Shown: positions 34,841 through 43,795, numbered from the stretch's first letter. The stretch: 64,000 nt of DNA from Ideonella_A sakaiensis_A (GCF_048320135.1 NZ_CP182947.1:3658001-3722000); one strand, 5' to 3'. Numbers and translations: made by a program. Notes: generated from the sequence alone by a model not told the origin.

Positions 34841-35632
34841 ATGAGCAACCTGAAAGACGTCCTGCACATTCCCGACACCCAGAGTGAACGGGACGAACGC
34901 CACCTCGCGATCCAGCGGGTTGGCATCAAGGACGTCCGCTATCCGATGGCGTTGCGGCTGGGCAGCGCGGTGCTCGCGACGGTTGCGCAATGGGACCTCG
35001 ACGTGGCGTTGCCGGCGCAGCAGAAGGGCACGCACATGAGCCGCTTCGTTGCCTGGCTCGATGGTTTGACCGAACCGCTCGACGCGGCGATGCTGCGCCA
35101 GCGGATGGCGGCAATGCTCGATCTGCTGCACGCCGAGGCCGGCCGCATCGAGGCGCGCTTCCCGTTCTTTCTGCGCAAGCGCGCGCCGGTATCGGGGGTC
35201 GAGAGCCTGCTCGAATACCAGGGCCGCTGGATCGTCGAGACGCACGCTTCAGCAACGACCGTCTGGGCCGAGGTCGTCGTCCCGGTCAAGAGCCTGTGCC
35301 CGTGTTCGAAGGAGATCTCGGACTATGGCGCACACAACCAGCGTTCGCATGTGACGCTGCGTGTCGAACTGCTCGACGAGCTGCCGTGGACCGAACTGGT
35401 CCGTTTTGCCGAGGACAGCGCGTCGAGCGAGATCTGGCCGATGCTGAAACGCGCCGACGAGAAATGGGTCACCGAGCGCGCCTACGAGAACCCGAAATTC
35501 GTCGAGGACCTGGTCCGTGACGTTGCGCTGCGCCTGAATGCCGACGCGCGGGTTGGCCGCTACCGCGTCGACGTCGAGAATTTCGAGTCGATCCACGCCC
35601 ATTCGGCGTTTGCCCGCATCGAACGGACCTGA
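34841..35632 (+). CDS. folE2: GTP cyclohydrolase FolE2 (type IB)
   Basis: 263 residues, the normal length of the zinc-independent-type GTP cyclohydrolase I. The signature PVKSLCPCSKEISDYGAHNQ carries the active-site cysteine and histidine; QKGTHMSRF near residue 60 is also conserved. It makes dihydroneopterin triphosphate for folate. FolE2 commonly replaces the zinc-dependent FolE when zinc is scarce; whether a folE exists elsewhere is not known. It follows dxs after 115 bases with no obvious promoter. Confidence 0.96.
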   Translation: MSNLKDVLHIPDTQSERDERHLAIQRVGIKDVRYPMALRLGSAVLATVAQWDLDVALPAQQKGTHMSRFVAWLDGLTEPLDAAMLRQRMAAMLDLLHAEAGRIEARFPFFLRKRAPVSGVESLLEYQGRWIVETHASATTVWAEVVVPVKSLCPCSKEISDYGAHNQRSHVTLRVELLDELPWTELVRFAEDSASSEIWPMLKRADEKWVTERAYENPKFVEDLVRDVALRLNADARVGRYRVDVENFESIHAHSAFARIERT

Positions 35633-35665
35633 TCGACGGGCGGCGCCGCGCGGCGCCGCGTTGCT

Positions 35666-36724
35666 TCAGCGAACGACCAGTCGCGGTTGACCGGCGTCTA
35701 TCGTGCCGATCGCCGCCGCGTGCGCAAAACCCTGTTCGGCAAAGCAACGCAGCACCTCGTCGACACAATCTGGCGCACACGACACCAGCAGCCCGCCGCT
35801 GGTCTGCGGATCGGTCAGCAGCGCGAGATCGGCATCGGCAAAGCCGTCGGGCAGATCGACTTCGGCGCCGTAAGCGGTCCAGTTGCGGCCCGAAGCGCCG
35901 GTCACCATGCCCTGCTGCGCCATCGCACGCACGCCATCGATCTGCGGCACTTTCGCCCAGTCGATCGTCACCGTGTTGCCGGCGCCACGCGCCAGCTCGA
36001 GGCTGTGGCCGGCCAGGCCGAAGCCGGTGATGTCGGTCAGCGCATGGACGCCGGGCATCGCCGACAGCGCGACGCCGGGCTTGTTCAGCCGCGTCGTGTT
36101 CTCGATCATCTGCGCATAACCGGCCGGCGGCAGCGCATCCTTCTTCAGCGCTGCCGACAATACGCCGACACCGATCGGCTTGCCGAGCACCAGCACATCG
36201 CCGGCGCGTGCATCGGCATTGCGCTTGACCTTGTCCGGGTGCACCAGCCCCATCACGACCAGGCCGTAGATCGGTTCGACCGAATCGATGGTGTGGCCGC
36301 CGGCGATCGGAATGCCGGCTTCGGCGCAGATCGTCTCGCCGCCTTTCAGGATCAGGCCGATGGTTTCCAGCGGCAGCACGTTGATCGGCATGCCGACGAT
36401 CGCCAGCGCCATGATCGGCGTGCCACCCATCGCATAGACGTCGCTGATCGCATTGGTGGCCGCGATGCGGCCGAAATCGAACGGGTCGTCGACGATCGGC
36501 ATGAAGAAGTCGGTGGTCGCGATCAGCGCCTGCTCGTCATTGAGCTTGTAGACCGCGGCATCGTCGGCGGTCTCGATGCCGACCAGCAGTTCCTTCGGGA
36601 TCGGCATGCCGCGTGTGCCCTTCAGGATTTCGCTCAGCACCCCCGGTGCAATCTTGCAGCCGCAGCCGCCGCCGTGCGACAGCGAGCTCAGGCGGGGTAC
36701 GGCGTTCTGCAGCGGTGCGTTCAT
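35666..36724 (-). CDS. senC: Selenophosphate synthetase (SenC/SelD)
   Basis: 352 residues of the SelD family. The N-terminal catalytic loop HGGGCGCKIAP has cysteines at both conserved places, not selenocysteine, and the ATP-binding segments TTDFFMPIVDDPFDFGRIAA and GGHTIDSVEP are intact. It makes selenophosphate from selenide and ATP. The ATG overlaps the stop of senB in ATGA, which ties it to selenoneine synthesis; family literature calls the SelD copy in such loci SenC. It could also serve tRNA or selenocysteine needs; no selA, selB or selU is in the window. Confidence 0.93.
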   Translation of the reverse strand: MNAPLQNAVPRLSSLSHGGGCGCKIAPGVLSEILKGTRGMPIPKELLVGIETADDAAVYKLNDEQALIATTDFFMPIVDDPFDFGRIAATNAISDVYAMGGTPIMALAIVGMPINVLPLETIGLILKGGETICAEAGIPIAGGHTIDSVEPIYGLVVMGLVHPDKVKRNADARAGDVLVLGKPIGVGVLSAALKKDALPPAGYAQMIENTTRLNKPGVALSAMPGVHALTDITGFGLAGHSLELARGAGNTVTIDWAKVPQIDGVRAMAQQGMVTGASGRNWTAYGAEVDLPDGFADADLALLTDPQTSGGLLVSCAPDCVDEVLRCFAEQGFAHAAAIGTIDAGQPRLVVR

Positions 36725-37743
36725 CGTGTGGTCTCCAGGCATTCGGTGATCAGTTGGCGCAGCCTGCGCTGCTCCTCGGCGGGTTCGAACAGATCGGCAC
36801 GCGCCAGCGTGTCGCTGCGCAGGCGGTGCAGAAAGGCGGGGTCGGCGGCCGCACGCGACAGCAGGCCTGCCAGCGAGGCATCATCGCCGAGATCGAACAG
36901 CCCCGCATGCGTGTCGCCGAGCATCCCCACATTGCCCGGTATTCTCGATGCAACCACCGCGGTCGCGCTTTGCGCGGCCTCGAGGATCACATGTGCGCCG
37001 CCTTCCATCCGGCTGCTATTGACCAGCACCTGCGAGCGGCGGATGTGCTGCCGGGTCGCCGGCCGCGGCAGCCCGCCGAGCCAGCGCAGCGATGGCAATT
37101 CGCGGCAGGCGGCCTGCACTGCAGCACCGATCTCGGCATCGAGGGCATCGCCGATCAGCGTGAAACTGATCTCTGGTGATTCGCGCAGCCGTGCCGCAGC
37201 GCGCAGCAGCGTCAGCGGATCCTTCTCGTCGCGCAGATGGGCAACGCAGACCACCTTCAGCCCGCGCGCCGGCGGCGGCATCGCCTGCAGACGCCGCGCC
37301 GATTGATAAATGACCACCGCCTTGCCGCGCACCGCTGCTGGCAGCGCCTGCAGCCCCTGGTCCTGCAGCACGACGAGGCGGTGCGCGAGCCGCAGCGAGG
37401 CCTGCGCACTCGCGTCGAAGCCGATGTCGCGGTACAGGTCGGTGCCGGTCAGCACGACGATGCACGGCCGGTCCGGATGGGCCGCAGCAAAATCGGCGAC
37501 CGCCGCCGCCGAGCGCCGCGCATGCAGCGCGATCAGCAGATCGCAGGGCTCGCCGCGCCAGTGCGTGACGATGCCGATGCGACAATCGGTTTTCAGCATC
37601 CGTGCCCAGCGCGACGCGGTCTGCCAGTTGCCATTGTTGGCGTCGGCGAGTGCCGGACTGCAGATCAGCACGCGCGGCCTTGCCGCCTGCCCGGACGTTC
37701 GCGGCAAGCCTGCGCCAGCAATGGAGGATCGAGTGAAGGACAT
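36721..37743 (-). CDS. senB: Selenosugar synthase SenB (TIGR04348 glycosyltransferase)
   Basis: 340 residues with a GT-B fold. VLICSPALADANNGNWQTA near the N-terminus is the TIGR04348 signature; VVCVAHLRDEKDPLTLLRAA and RMEGGAHVILEA are the C-terminal donor-binding segments. Characterised SenB proteins use selenophosphate and a UDP-sugar to form a carbon-selenium bond, giving a selenosugar for SenA. The ATG at 37743 overlaps the 5' end of divergent senA by 11 bases; a GTG at 37671, with AAGG upstream, starts just before the conserved motif and is an alternative. Downstream it overlaps senC. Confidence 0.92.
   Translation of the reverse strand: MSFTRSSIAGAGLPRTSGQAARPRVLICSPALADANNGNWQTASRWARMLKTDCRIGIVTHWRGEPCDLLIALHARRSAAAVADFAAAHPDRPCIVVLTGTDLYRDIGFDASAQASLRLAHRLVVLQDQGLQALPAAVRGKAVVIYQSARRLQAMPPPARGLKVVCVAHLRDEKDPLTLLRAAARLRESPEISFTLIGDALDAEIGAAVQAACRELPSLRWLGGLPRPATRQHIRRSQVLVNSSRMEGGAHVILEAAQSATAVVASRIPGNVGMLGDTHAGLFDLGDDASLAGLLSRAAADPAFLHRLRSDTLARADLFEPAEEQRRLRQLITECLETTR
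37723..37727 (+). promoter_or_regulatory. Shine-Dalgarno site deciding the senA start
   Basis: GGAGG five bases before the GTG at 37733. The ATG at 37721 overlaps this site and has none of its own, so initiation at the GTG is favoured. Confidence 0.6.
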
Positions 37744-38974
37744 CGGGACAGCGGAAATCCATACGCCGCAGATGCGGCATGCCGGCCGCGACTGGCTGTC
37801 GCTGGCGCTGATGGATGCGCGGAATCATACGTTGCGCTGGATCAACGTCTTCGAGGCTGCGCTGGCTGCCGATGGTTGGCGCGTGCCGCAGCTCGCCGAG
37901 GTCAATCCGCCGCTGTGGGAACTGGGCCACATCGGCTGGTTCCAGGAAGCCTGGATCGCGCGCAATGTGCAGCGCAATCGCGGCCCGGCCTGCGATCCGG
38001 TGGCACCGCGGCTGGCGTCGATCGAGCCGCAGGCCGATCGCTGGTACGACTCCAGCCATGTGCCTCATGACACCCGCTGGTCGCTCGATCTGCCCGATTT
38101 CGAGGCGACAAAGAAGTACCTTGCCGACAGCATAGAAATCACGCTCGACATGCTGGCCACTGCCGAGCCCGGCGACGATGCGCTGTATTTCTATCGCCTC
38201 GTGCTGTTCCATGAGGACATGCATGGCGAGGCATTCGCAATCACCGCGCAGACGCTCGGTTTGCCGCTGAGCGATGCGCCGGAATTGCAGGAAGCGCTGC
38301 AGCCGCGGACGATGGCGCCGCGCGAGCCGCTGCTGTTTCCGGCAACGCGCTGGTCGATGGGCAGCGCCGACAGCGGCTTCGTCTTCGACAACGAGCGTCT
38401 GCCGCATGAGGTGCAGGTGCCCGAGTTCGAGATCGATGCGCAGCCGGTCAGTTGGGGCCAGTACTGCGAATTCGTCGAGGACGGCGGCTACGATGAGCCG
38501 CAGTGGTGGAGCCCCGAAGGCTGGGCCTGGATCGAACGCGAAGGCCGCCGGACACCGCGCCATGTCACGCAGATGCGCCAGGCGGTGCTGATGCAGCGTT
38601 TCGGCAGTGCGGTGAGGGTGCCGCTGGCGCAACCAGTGATGCATGTCAGCTTTCACGAGGCGCAGGCCTGGTGCCGCTGGGCAGGGCGCCGCTTGCCGAG
38701 CGAGCCGGAATGGGAGATTGCCGCGCATCAGGGTGTTGCGCGTGGCTTTCGCTGGGGCGACGTCTGGGAGTGGACGGCCGGCAGTTTCCGGCCGTATCCC
38801 GGCTTCGAGCCGCATCCGTATCGGGACTATTCGCAACCGTGGTTCAATACCCACCGCGTTCTCCGTGGCGCATCGCTGGCCACACGCGGACGGTTGCGCG
38901 ATCCGAAATTCCGCAACTTCTACCTGCCCGAACGCGACGACATCTTTGTCGGTTTTCGCAGCTGCAGCCTCTGA
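37733..38974 (+). CDS. senA: Selenoneine synthase SenA (EgtB-like)
   Basis: 413 residues. An N-terminal DinB-like four-helix domain supplies the iron ligands, His66 (LGHIGWF) and the triad HEDMHGE (His160, His164, Glu166). A C-terminal formylglycine-generating-enzyme-like domain (about 205-413) includes GSADSGFVFDNERLPH, GRRLPSEPEWE and RGASLATR. This is the EgtB fold of ergothioneine synthesis; the SenB-SenC neighbours make selenoneine the likely product, formed from hercynine and a selenosugar in an iron- and oxygen-dependent step. A GTG start at 37733 is proposed because GGAGG lies five bases before it. Confidence 0.92.
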   Translation: MKDIGTAEIHTPQMRHAGRDWLSLALMDARNHTLRWINVFEAALAADGWRVPQLAEVNPPLWELGHIGWFQEAWIARNVQRNRGPACDPVAPRLASIEPQADRWYDSSHVPHDTRWSLDLPDFEATKKYLADSIEITLDMLATAEPGDDALYFYRLVLFHEDMHGEAFAITAQTLGLPLSDAPELQEALQPRTMAPREPLLFPATRWSMGSADSGFVFDNERLPHEVQVPEFEIDAQPVSWGQYCEFVEDGGYDEPQWWSPEGWAWIEREGRRTPRHVTQMRQAVLMQRFGSAVRVPLAQPVMHVSFHEAQAWCRWAGRRLPSEPEWEIAAHQGVARGFRWGDVWEWTAGSFRPYPGFEPHPYRDYSQPWFNTHRVLRGASLATRGRLRDPKFRNFYLPERDDIFVGFRSCSL

Positions 38975-39126
38975 TCGGCCTGCACCACACTCGTCGAACG
39001 GGGCGACTGGCCCCGGATTTGCATTCGCAGTCAAGTGCAAGGCGCTGCATTCACATTGCGAAACATCGGTCTGGGCCGACGCATTAAGCTCCCCTTCGTT
39101 CCCAACAGTTTTTTGAAATCCGATTC

Positions 39127-39801
39127 ATGGCAAGGTACAAACCCGTTGTTTTCGAACCAAGTGGTTATCGACGACGACGTCGTGGTCTGCCGCGTTGGCT
39201 GGTGTTGCTGCTGACCGGCATGGCCATCGGCGCCGGCGGCGTCGTGTTCGTCCAGGAGCGTTACCTGCCGCCGCGCCTGACGGCGTCGGCTTCAACTGAG
39301 TTGCGTGCCGCGCTGGCCAAGGCCGAGGCCGATCGCTCGACACTGCGCGCCGAACTCGATGCCACCACCGGCCGCCTCGAACAGGCGCTGGCCGACAAGA
39401 AGGCGCTTGACGACGAGTTGTCCGGCAGCCGCCAGACGATCGACAGCCTGCGCGAGGATGTGGCCCTGATCCTCGATGCATTGCCACCGGATCCGCGCGG
39501 CGGTGCGGTCGAAGTGCGCGCCGGCCGCTTCAGCGTCGAGTCCGGCAATCTGGTCTACGACGTGATGCTGACCCGTGACCGCTCCGGCGCGAAACCGTTC
39601 AATGGCGTGATGCAACTGGTGCTGGCCGGGCAGAACAGCCACATCAACATGAAACCGGTGCCGGTATCGATGACCCATTACCAGGGCCTGCGCGGCAGCA
39701 TGCCGCTGCCGGCCGATTTCCGTCCGAGCGAGGCGACGATCCGCGTGCTCGATCGCCCGGATGGCCGGCAGCTCGGCATGCGGGTGCTGCTCGTCAAATG
39801 A
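39127..39801 (+). CDS. DUF6776-type membrane protein with coiled coil
   Basis: 224 residues, function unknown. A basic cytoplasmic tail (YRRRRRG), one transmembrane helix (WLVLLLTGMAIGAGGVVFV, about residues 24-42), a coiled coil (about 55-115), and a periplasmic beta-rich domain (RAGRFSVESGNLVYDVMLTR to the end). The layout fits the DUF6776 proteins of betaproteobacteria. There is no clear ribosome site. The small membrane protein gene behind it starts 16 bases after its stop and is probably cotranscribed. Confidence 0.8.
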   Translation: MARYKPVVFEPSGYRRRRRGLPRWLVLLLTGMAIGAGGVVFVQERYLPPRLTASASTELRAALAKAEADRSTLRAELDATTGRLEQALADKKALDDELSGSRQTIDSLREDVALILDALPPDPRGGAVEVRAGRFSVESGNLVYDVMLTRDRSGAKPFNGVMQLVLAGQNSHINMKPVPVSMTHYQGLRGSMPLPADFRPSEATIRVLDRPDGRQLGMRVLLVK

Positions 39802-39817
39802 GTCGGCGGAGCAGGCG

Positions 39818-40144
39818 ATGACCGGGTTGCTCGGCAGGGTTTGGGCGACGCTGGTGCGCATCATGCTGCTGCTGGCCGGGCTGGCGATGTTTTTCGGCGT
39901 GCTGGTCTTCGGCGCGATCGCCGCGGTCGGCATCACCGCATGGGCACTGATTCGCGGCCGACGCGTCGTGCCGCTCGATTTTGGCTGGAAGGGGCCGGTC
40001 GACTGGCGCTCCGGCGCCCGCCGGCAGCCGGGGCGGCAGGCACCGGCCGATGCCGAGGTGGTCGATATCGAGGCAAAGGTGATCGACAAGCCGGCCGCGC
40101 CGCCGGATGACGTCACGCCGCACGACGACAAGGCCGGCCGCTGA
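39818..40144 (+). CDS. Small membrane protein, unknown function
   Basis: 108 residues; not recognised. One long hydrophobic stretch (VRIMLLLAGLAMFFGVLVFGAIAAVGITAWALI, reported here by its ends at about residues 13-45) could form one or two membrane helices, followed by a basic and proline-rich tail of about 60 residues. GGAG precedes the ATG. It follows the DUF6776 gene closely, which is the only hint to a role. Confidence 0.7.
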   Translation: MTGLLGRVWATLVRIMLLLAGLAMFFGVLVFGAIAAVGITAWALIRGRRVVPLDFGWKGPVDWRSGARRQPGRQAPADAEVVDIEAKVIDKPAAPPDDVTPHDDKAGR

Positions 40145-40154
40145 CCCGTCTGCG

Positions 40155-41270
40155 TCAGGCGCCGCCGCCTCTTTTCGGCGTGCGGTAGGTCCACCACGGC
40201 AGCACCCGGCGCAGCGACAACACCTCGCCCGCTTGATGGGCCTCGTAACCTGCAATGCTGTCGAGTTGCCGCTGCCATGGCGGCGACGCGAGGATGGCCC
40301 GCAATGCGCGCAGATTCGGATGCTCGAGCCCGGCGCTGCGCACCGCCAGAAAATATTGCTCCTGCGCCAGCGCGACAAAACCGAGCCCGTGGGCCTGTGC
40401 CGCCGCCTCGATGCCGAAGGCCGCATCGGCCCGGCCGCTGGCGACCGCTTCGGCTGCCGCATGGTGCGAAGCTTCGGCCTGTTGCTGGCCGGCCAGCATG
40501 TCGGCTGGCAGTTGTGCGGCGGCGATCAGTTCGTCGAGCACGACCCGGGTGCCGCTGCCGCGCAGCCGATTGCAGAAGCGGAGCTGCGGCCGTGCCAGAT
40601 CGCCGATGCCGGTCAGGCCGAGCGGATTGCCGGCCGCGACGATCAGGCCCTGGGTGCGCCGCGCAAAACCGATCAGCTTGTGTCTGCCGGGTTGCAGCAA
40701 CGGCCGGTAGGTGCGTGCGGTCGGCGACCGTCGCGGTGCATCGACCAGCGCGTGAAATCCGGCCAGCATGCAGCGGCCCTCGTTCAGCGCAGCCAGCGCA
40801 TCGACGCTGCCGGTGAACTGGATGTCGAGCAGCAGGCGGTGCTGCATCTGCGCAAGGTCGCGCAGCCGCGGCAGCGCATCGTCGTGGCTGGCCGCCATCG
40901 TGATGACGCCGGCCGCATCGTCGAAGGCGATCGCGAATGCGCGCTCGAGTTCGCTGCGCAAGGCCTCGATCTGCGGCGCCAGCCGCGCCTGGGCACCCCG
41001 CTCGGCCCACAGCAGCTTTTCGCCGAACGGCGACAGCAGCGCCGACTGGCCCTTGTTCCAGACCAGCAGCGGATGGCCGAGTTCGCCCTCCCAGCGTTTC
41101 AGCTCGCCCCAGACATGGCGATACGACAAGCCCAGTTTGCGGGCTGCGCCGGAAATCGATCCGGTGGCATGGACCGCTGCCAGCATCGCGAACAACGGAT
41201 GGTGCAAGGCTTGCCGGTCGTCGGCGTGGCGCTCGGTGCCGAGCTGGTAGGCGAGGTGGACCTTGTGCAT
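40155..41270 (-). CDS. ModE-like HTH regulator with substrate-binding-protein domain
   Basis: 371 residues. The N-terminal LysR/ModE-type winged helix (about residues 15-110: FAMLAAVHATGSISGAARKLG, YRHVWGELKRWE) is followed not by the usual TOBE/MOP anion domain but by a type 2 periplasmic-binding-protein-like domain (about 130-350: ITMAASHDDALPRL, GSGTRVVLDEL, GRADAAFGIEAAA). Such one-component proteins occur beside molybdate and tungstate transport genes. It is divergent from tupBCA across 199 bases and probably represses it when the oxyanion is bound; this is inference from position. Confidence 0.85.
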   Translation of the reverse strand: MHKVHLAYQLGTERHADDRQALHHPLFAMLAAVHATGSISGAARKLGLSYRHVWGELKRWEGELGHPLLVWNKGQSALLSPFGEKLLWAERGAQARLAPQIEALRSELERAFAIAFDDAAGVITMAASHDDALPRLRDLAQMQHRLLLDIQFTGSVDALAALNEGRCMLAGFHALVDAPRRSPTARTYRPLLQPGRHKLIGFARRTQGLIVAAGNPLGLTGIGDLARPQLRFCNRLRGSGTRVVLDELIAAAQLPADMLAGQQQAEASHHAAAEAVASGRADAAFGIEAAAQAHGLGFVALAQEQYFLAVRSAGLEHPNLRALRAILASPPWQRQLDSIAGYEAHQAGEVLSLRRVLPWWTYRTPKRGGGA

Positions 41271-41469
41271 CGGGCGATGGAAATCTGCCGGCCGACTGTA
41301 CGGCAGCGCGGGCCTGCGCCGGCCGGGCAGGGCAGCCATATGCAATGCGCTTCATATCGCCAAAGCGGCAGCCGCCGCCGAGAATCGCGCTGCGTTGCGC
41401 CGAGCCCTCGCGCAACACGGGCCCAGCCGGTGGCCTGTCCACGATTTTTCGATCGCGTTATTGCCCGGC
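41271..41469. promoter_or_regulatory. Divergent promoter region, regulator / tupBCA
   Basis: 199 bases between divergent start codons. An inverted pair CGCTT ... AAGCG flanks CATATCGCC near 41349-41366, and ATCGCGTTATTG just before tupB resembles a ModE half-site (CGTTAT). No Shine-Dalgarno site precedes tupB. The operator assignment is speculative. Confidence 0.3.
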
Positions 41470-42183
41470 ATGACCACACTGACCGAAAGTGTCACCACCG
41501 CACTGCAGCTGATCGTCGCAGCCGATACCGGCCTGCTGCACACGGTTGGCCTGTCGCTTGCGGTCAGCGCATCGGCGTGTGCCTGCGCAGCCGGCTTCGG
41601 CCTGTTCGGCGGCGCATGGCTGGCCATCGCGCGTTTTCCCGGCCACCGGCTGGCGGTGCTGGCGCTGAATACGCTGCTGGCGCTGCCGTCGGTCATCGTT
41701 GGCCTGGTCGTCTACCTGATGTTGTCGCGCAGCGGCCCGCTCGGTTCGTTCGGCCTGATCTTCACACCGACGGCGATGGTGATCGCGCAGACCATCCTGG
41801 TGCTGCCGGTGGTTGCCGCGTTGTCGCGCCAACTGGTCGGCGACAGCCTGCGCGACGGCGGTGACCAGTTGCGCTCGATGGGCGCCGGTCCGCTGACCTG
41901 CGCGTTGCTGATGCTGGTGCATGACCGCTGGGCGGTGATCACCGTGCTGCTGATCGCATTCGGCAGGGCGATCGCCGAAGTCGGCGCGGTGATGATCGTC
42001 GGCGGCAACATCGAGGGCGTCACGAGGGTGATGACAACCGCGATTGCGCTCGAGACCAGCAAGGGCGACCTGCCGCTGGCGATGGCGCTCGGGCTGATCC
42101 TGCTCGGCGTCGTCGGCATCATCAATCTCGCGATCGGCCTGATCCAGCGCGGCCAGGGTTCGGCGCTGGCGGGGGTGCGGTGA
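41470..42183 (+). CDS. tupB: Tungstate ABC transporter permease TupB
   Basis: 237 residues with five to six membrane helices and the permease EAA-type loop DGGDQLRSMGAGP; VIVGLVVYLMLSRSGPLG and GRAIAEVGAVMIVGGNIEG are typical of TupB/ModB-like permeases. It forms the channel for the binding protein TupA and ATPase TupC encoded downstream. Its TGA overlaps the ATG of tupC as TGATG. Confidence 0.93.
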   Translation: MTTLTESVTTALQLIVAADTGLLHTVGLSLAVSASACACAAGFGLFGGAWLAIARFPGHRLAVLALNTLLALPSVIVGLVVYLMLSRSGPLGSFGLIFTPTAMVIAQTILVLPVVAALSRQLVGDSLRDGGDQLRSMGAGPLTCALLMLVHDRWAVITVLLIAFGRAIAEVGAVMIVGGNIEGVTRVMTTAIALETSKGDLPLAMALGLILLGVVGIINLAIGLIQRGQGSALAGVR

Positions 42184-42947
42184 TGAACGATCTCCAGCGC
42201 GCTGATGGGCTGCAGGCGGGCGTGCTTCAACCGTTGATCGAACTTGCCGACGTCTCGGTGCGGTTTAGCTCGGTGCAGGCACTGCGCAACGTCACGCTTA
42301 AGATCGCGCGCGGCGAATCGGTCGCGTTGCTCGGCGCCAATGGCTCGGGCAAGACGACGCTGCTGCGCGCGTTGCATGGCGTCGTCGCGCACGGCGGCCG
42401 GCGCCAGGTTTGCGCCCACGATGTCGCCGGCCGCGCACTGGTGCAGGCGATGGTCTACCAGCGGCCGTTCATGCTGCGGCTGACGGTGCTGAACAACCTG
42501 CGGCTGGCCTGCTGGCTGGCCGGCCTGCCGCGCCGCCAGTGGGCGCAGCAGATCGATGCCGCATTGCACCGGGTCGGTCTCGCCGGCCTCGAAGGGCGGC
42601 CGGCGCGGGCCTTGTCGGGCGGCCAGCAGCAGCGGCTGGCACTGGCGCGCGCCTGGATGATCCAGCCCGACATCCTGTTCCTCGACGAGCCGACGGCCAG
42701 CCTCGATCCGACCGCAAAACGCGAGGTGGAGGCGGTGCTCGCGGGTTTCGCCGGCGACGGCACCGCGCTGGTGATGAGCACACACAACCTCGGCCAGGCC
42801 AAGCGGCTGGCGCGGCGGATCGTCTACCTCGAGGAAGGGCGGGTCCGCGCCGACCAGCCAACTGCGGAGTTTTTTGCCGGCGCCGGACGCGGCGCGCTCG
42901 ACGAAGTCGAATTTTTTCTGAAAGGGGAAGCGAAATGGGATCGTTGA
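42183..42947 (+). CDS. tupC: Tungstate ABC transporter ATPase TupC
   Basis: 254 residues. Walker A GANGSGKTTLL, signature ALSGGQQQRLALARA, Walker B ILFLDEPTASLDP and the switch histidine in STHNLGQ are all present. There is no C-terminal TOBE domain, as expected for TupC rather than ModC. It energises uptake through TupB. Its last 13 bases overlap the start of tupA. Confidence 0.93.
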   Translation: MNDLQRADGLQAGVLQPLIELADVSVRFSSVQALRNVTLKIARGESVALLGANGSGKTTLLRALHGVVAHGGRRQVCAHDVAGRALVQAMVYQRPFMLRLTVLNNLRLACWLAGLPRRQWAQQIDAALHRVGLAGLEGRPARALSGGQQQRLALARAWMIQPDILFLDEPTASLDPTAKREVEAVLAGFAGDGTALVMSTHNLGQAKRLARRIVYLEEGRVRADQPTAEFFAGAGRGALDEVEFFLKGEAKWDR

Positions 42948-43795
42948 ATAAAGCGGAATCGATGCGCCGCCGGGTTCTGGCACGCGGCGCGATGCTGCTC
43001 GGCGCAACCGTGCTGGCGCTTGGCGGCGTCAGCCCGGCATCGGCACAGACGCCGTTTTTCGTGATGGCGTCGACGACGTCGACCGAACAGTCCGGCCTGT
43101 TTGCCCACTTGCTGCCGGCATTCAAGAAGGCCAGCGGCATCGACGTGCGGGTGGTCGCGCTCGGTACCGGCCAGGCGATCGATGTCGGCCGGCGCGGCGA
43201 TGCCGACCTGCTGTTCGTCCACGACCGGCTCGCCGAGCAGAAATTCGTCGACGACGGTTTCGGGCTGCAGCGCCGCGAAGTGATGTACAACGATTTTGTC
43301 GTCGTTGGACCGAAGGCCGATCCGCTCGGCATCAAGGGCAGCGATGTCGTTTCGGCGCTCGGCAAGCTGGCGACCGGCAGCGCGCCATTCATCTCGCGCG
43401 GCGACAAGAGTGGCACCCATGCCGCCGAACTGCGTTACTGGCAGGCGGCCGGAATTGCCGCGCCGGCCAATACTTTTGCCGGCTACAAAGCCTGTGGCTG
43501 TGGCATGGGGCAGGCACTGAACATGGCGTCCAGCCTGGGCGGCCATACGCTGACAGATCGCGGCACCTGGCTCAATTTCAGAAACCGCGGCGACCTGGCG
43601 GTGCTGGTCGAAGGCGACAAGCGGCTGTTCAACCAGTATGCGGTGGTCGTCGTCGACCCGGCCCGCCATCCACACGTCAAGCGCGCGCTCGCGCAGACCT
43701 TTGCCGATTGGGTCACCGGGCCGGCCGGCCAAGCGGTCATCGCGAGTTACCGGATCGGTGGCGAGCAGCTGTTTTTTCCGAATGCGCAGCATTGA
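42935..43795 (+). CDS. tupA: Tungstate-binding protein TupA
   Basis: 286 residues with a signal peptide (cleavage near PASAQ) and the TupA motif ASTTSTEQSGLFAHLLPAF directly after it; the TTS run is characteristic of tungstate binding. DKSGTHAAEL and RGTWLNFRNRGDL are further family segments. Binding is usually highly selective for tungstate over molybdate. AAAGGGGAAG precedes the ATG. Tungsten use would imply tungstoenzymes such as aldehyde oxidoreductase or formate dehydrogenase, not seen here. Confidence 0.93.
   Translation: MGSLNKAESMRRRVLARGAMLLGATVLALGGVSPASAQTPFFVMASTTSTEQSGLFAHLLPAFKKASGIDVRVVALGTGQAIDVGRRGDADLLFVHDRLAEQKFVDDGFGLQRREVMYNDFVVVGPKADPLGIKGSDVVSALGKLATGSAPFISRGDKSGTHAAELRYWQAAGIAAPANTFAGYKACGCGMGQALNMASSLGGHTLTDRGTWLNFRNRGDLAVLVEGDKRLFNQYAVVVVDPARHPHVKRALAQTFADWVTGPAGQAVIASYRIGGEQLFFPNAQH

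Noticed and set aside
37721..37723. ATG start for senA
   Set aside because: It overlaps the GGAGG site that serves the GTG at 37733 and has no ribosome site of its own.
37733..38974. Ordinary ergothioneine enzyme EgtB
   Set aside because: The fold is the same, but adjacency to senB and a SelD gene favours selenoneine synthesis; egtA, egtC, egtD and egtE are not present.
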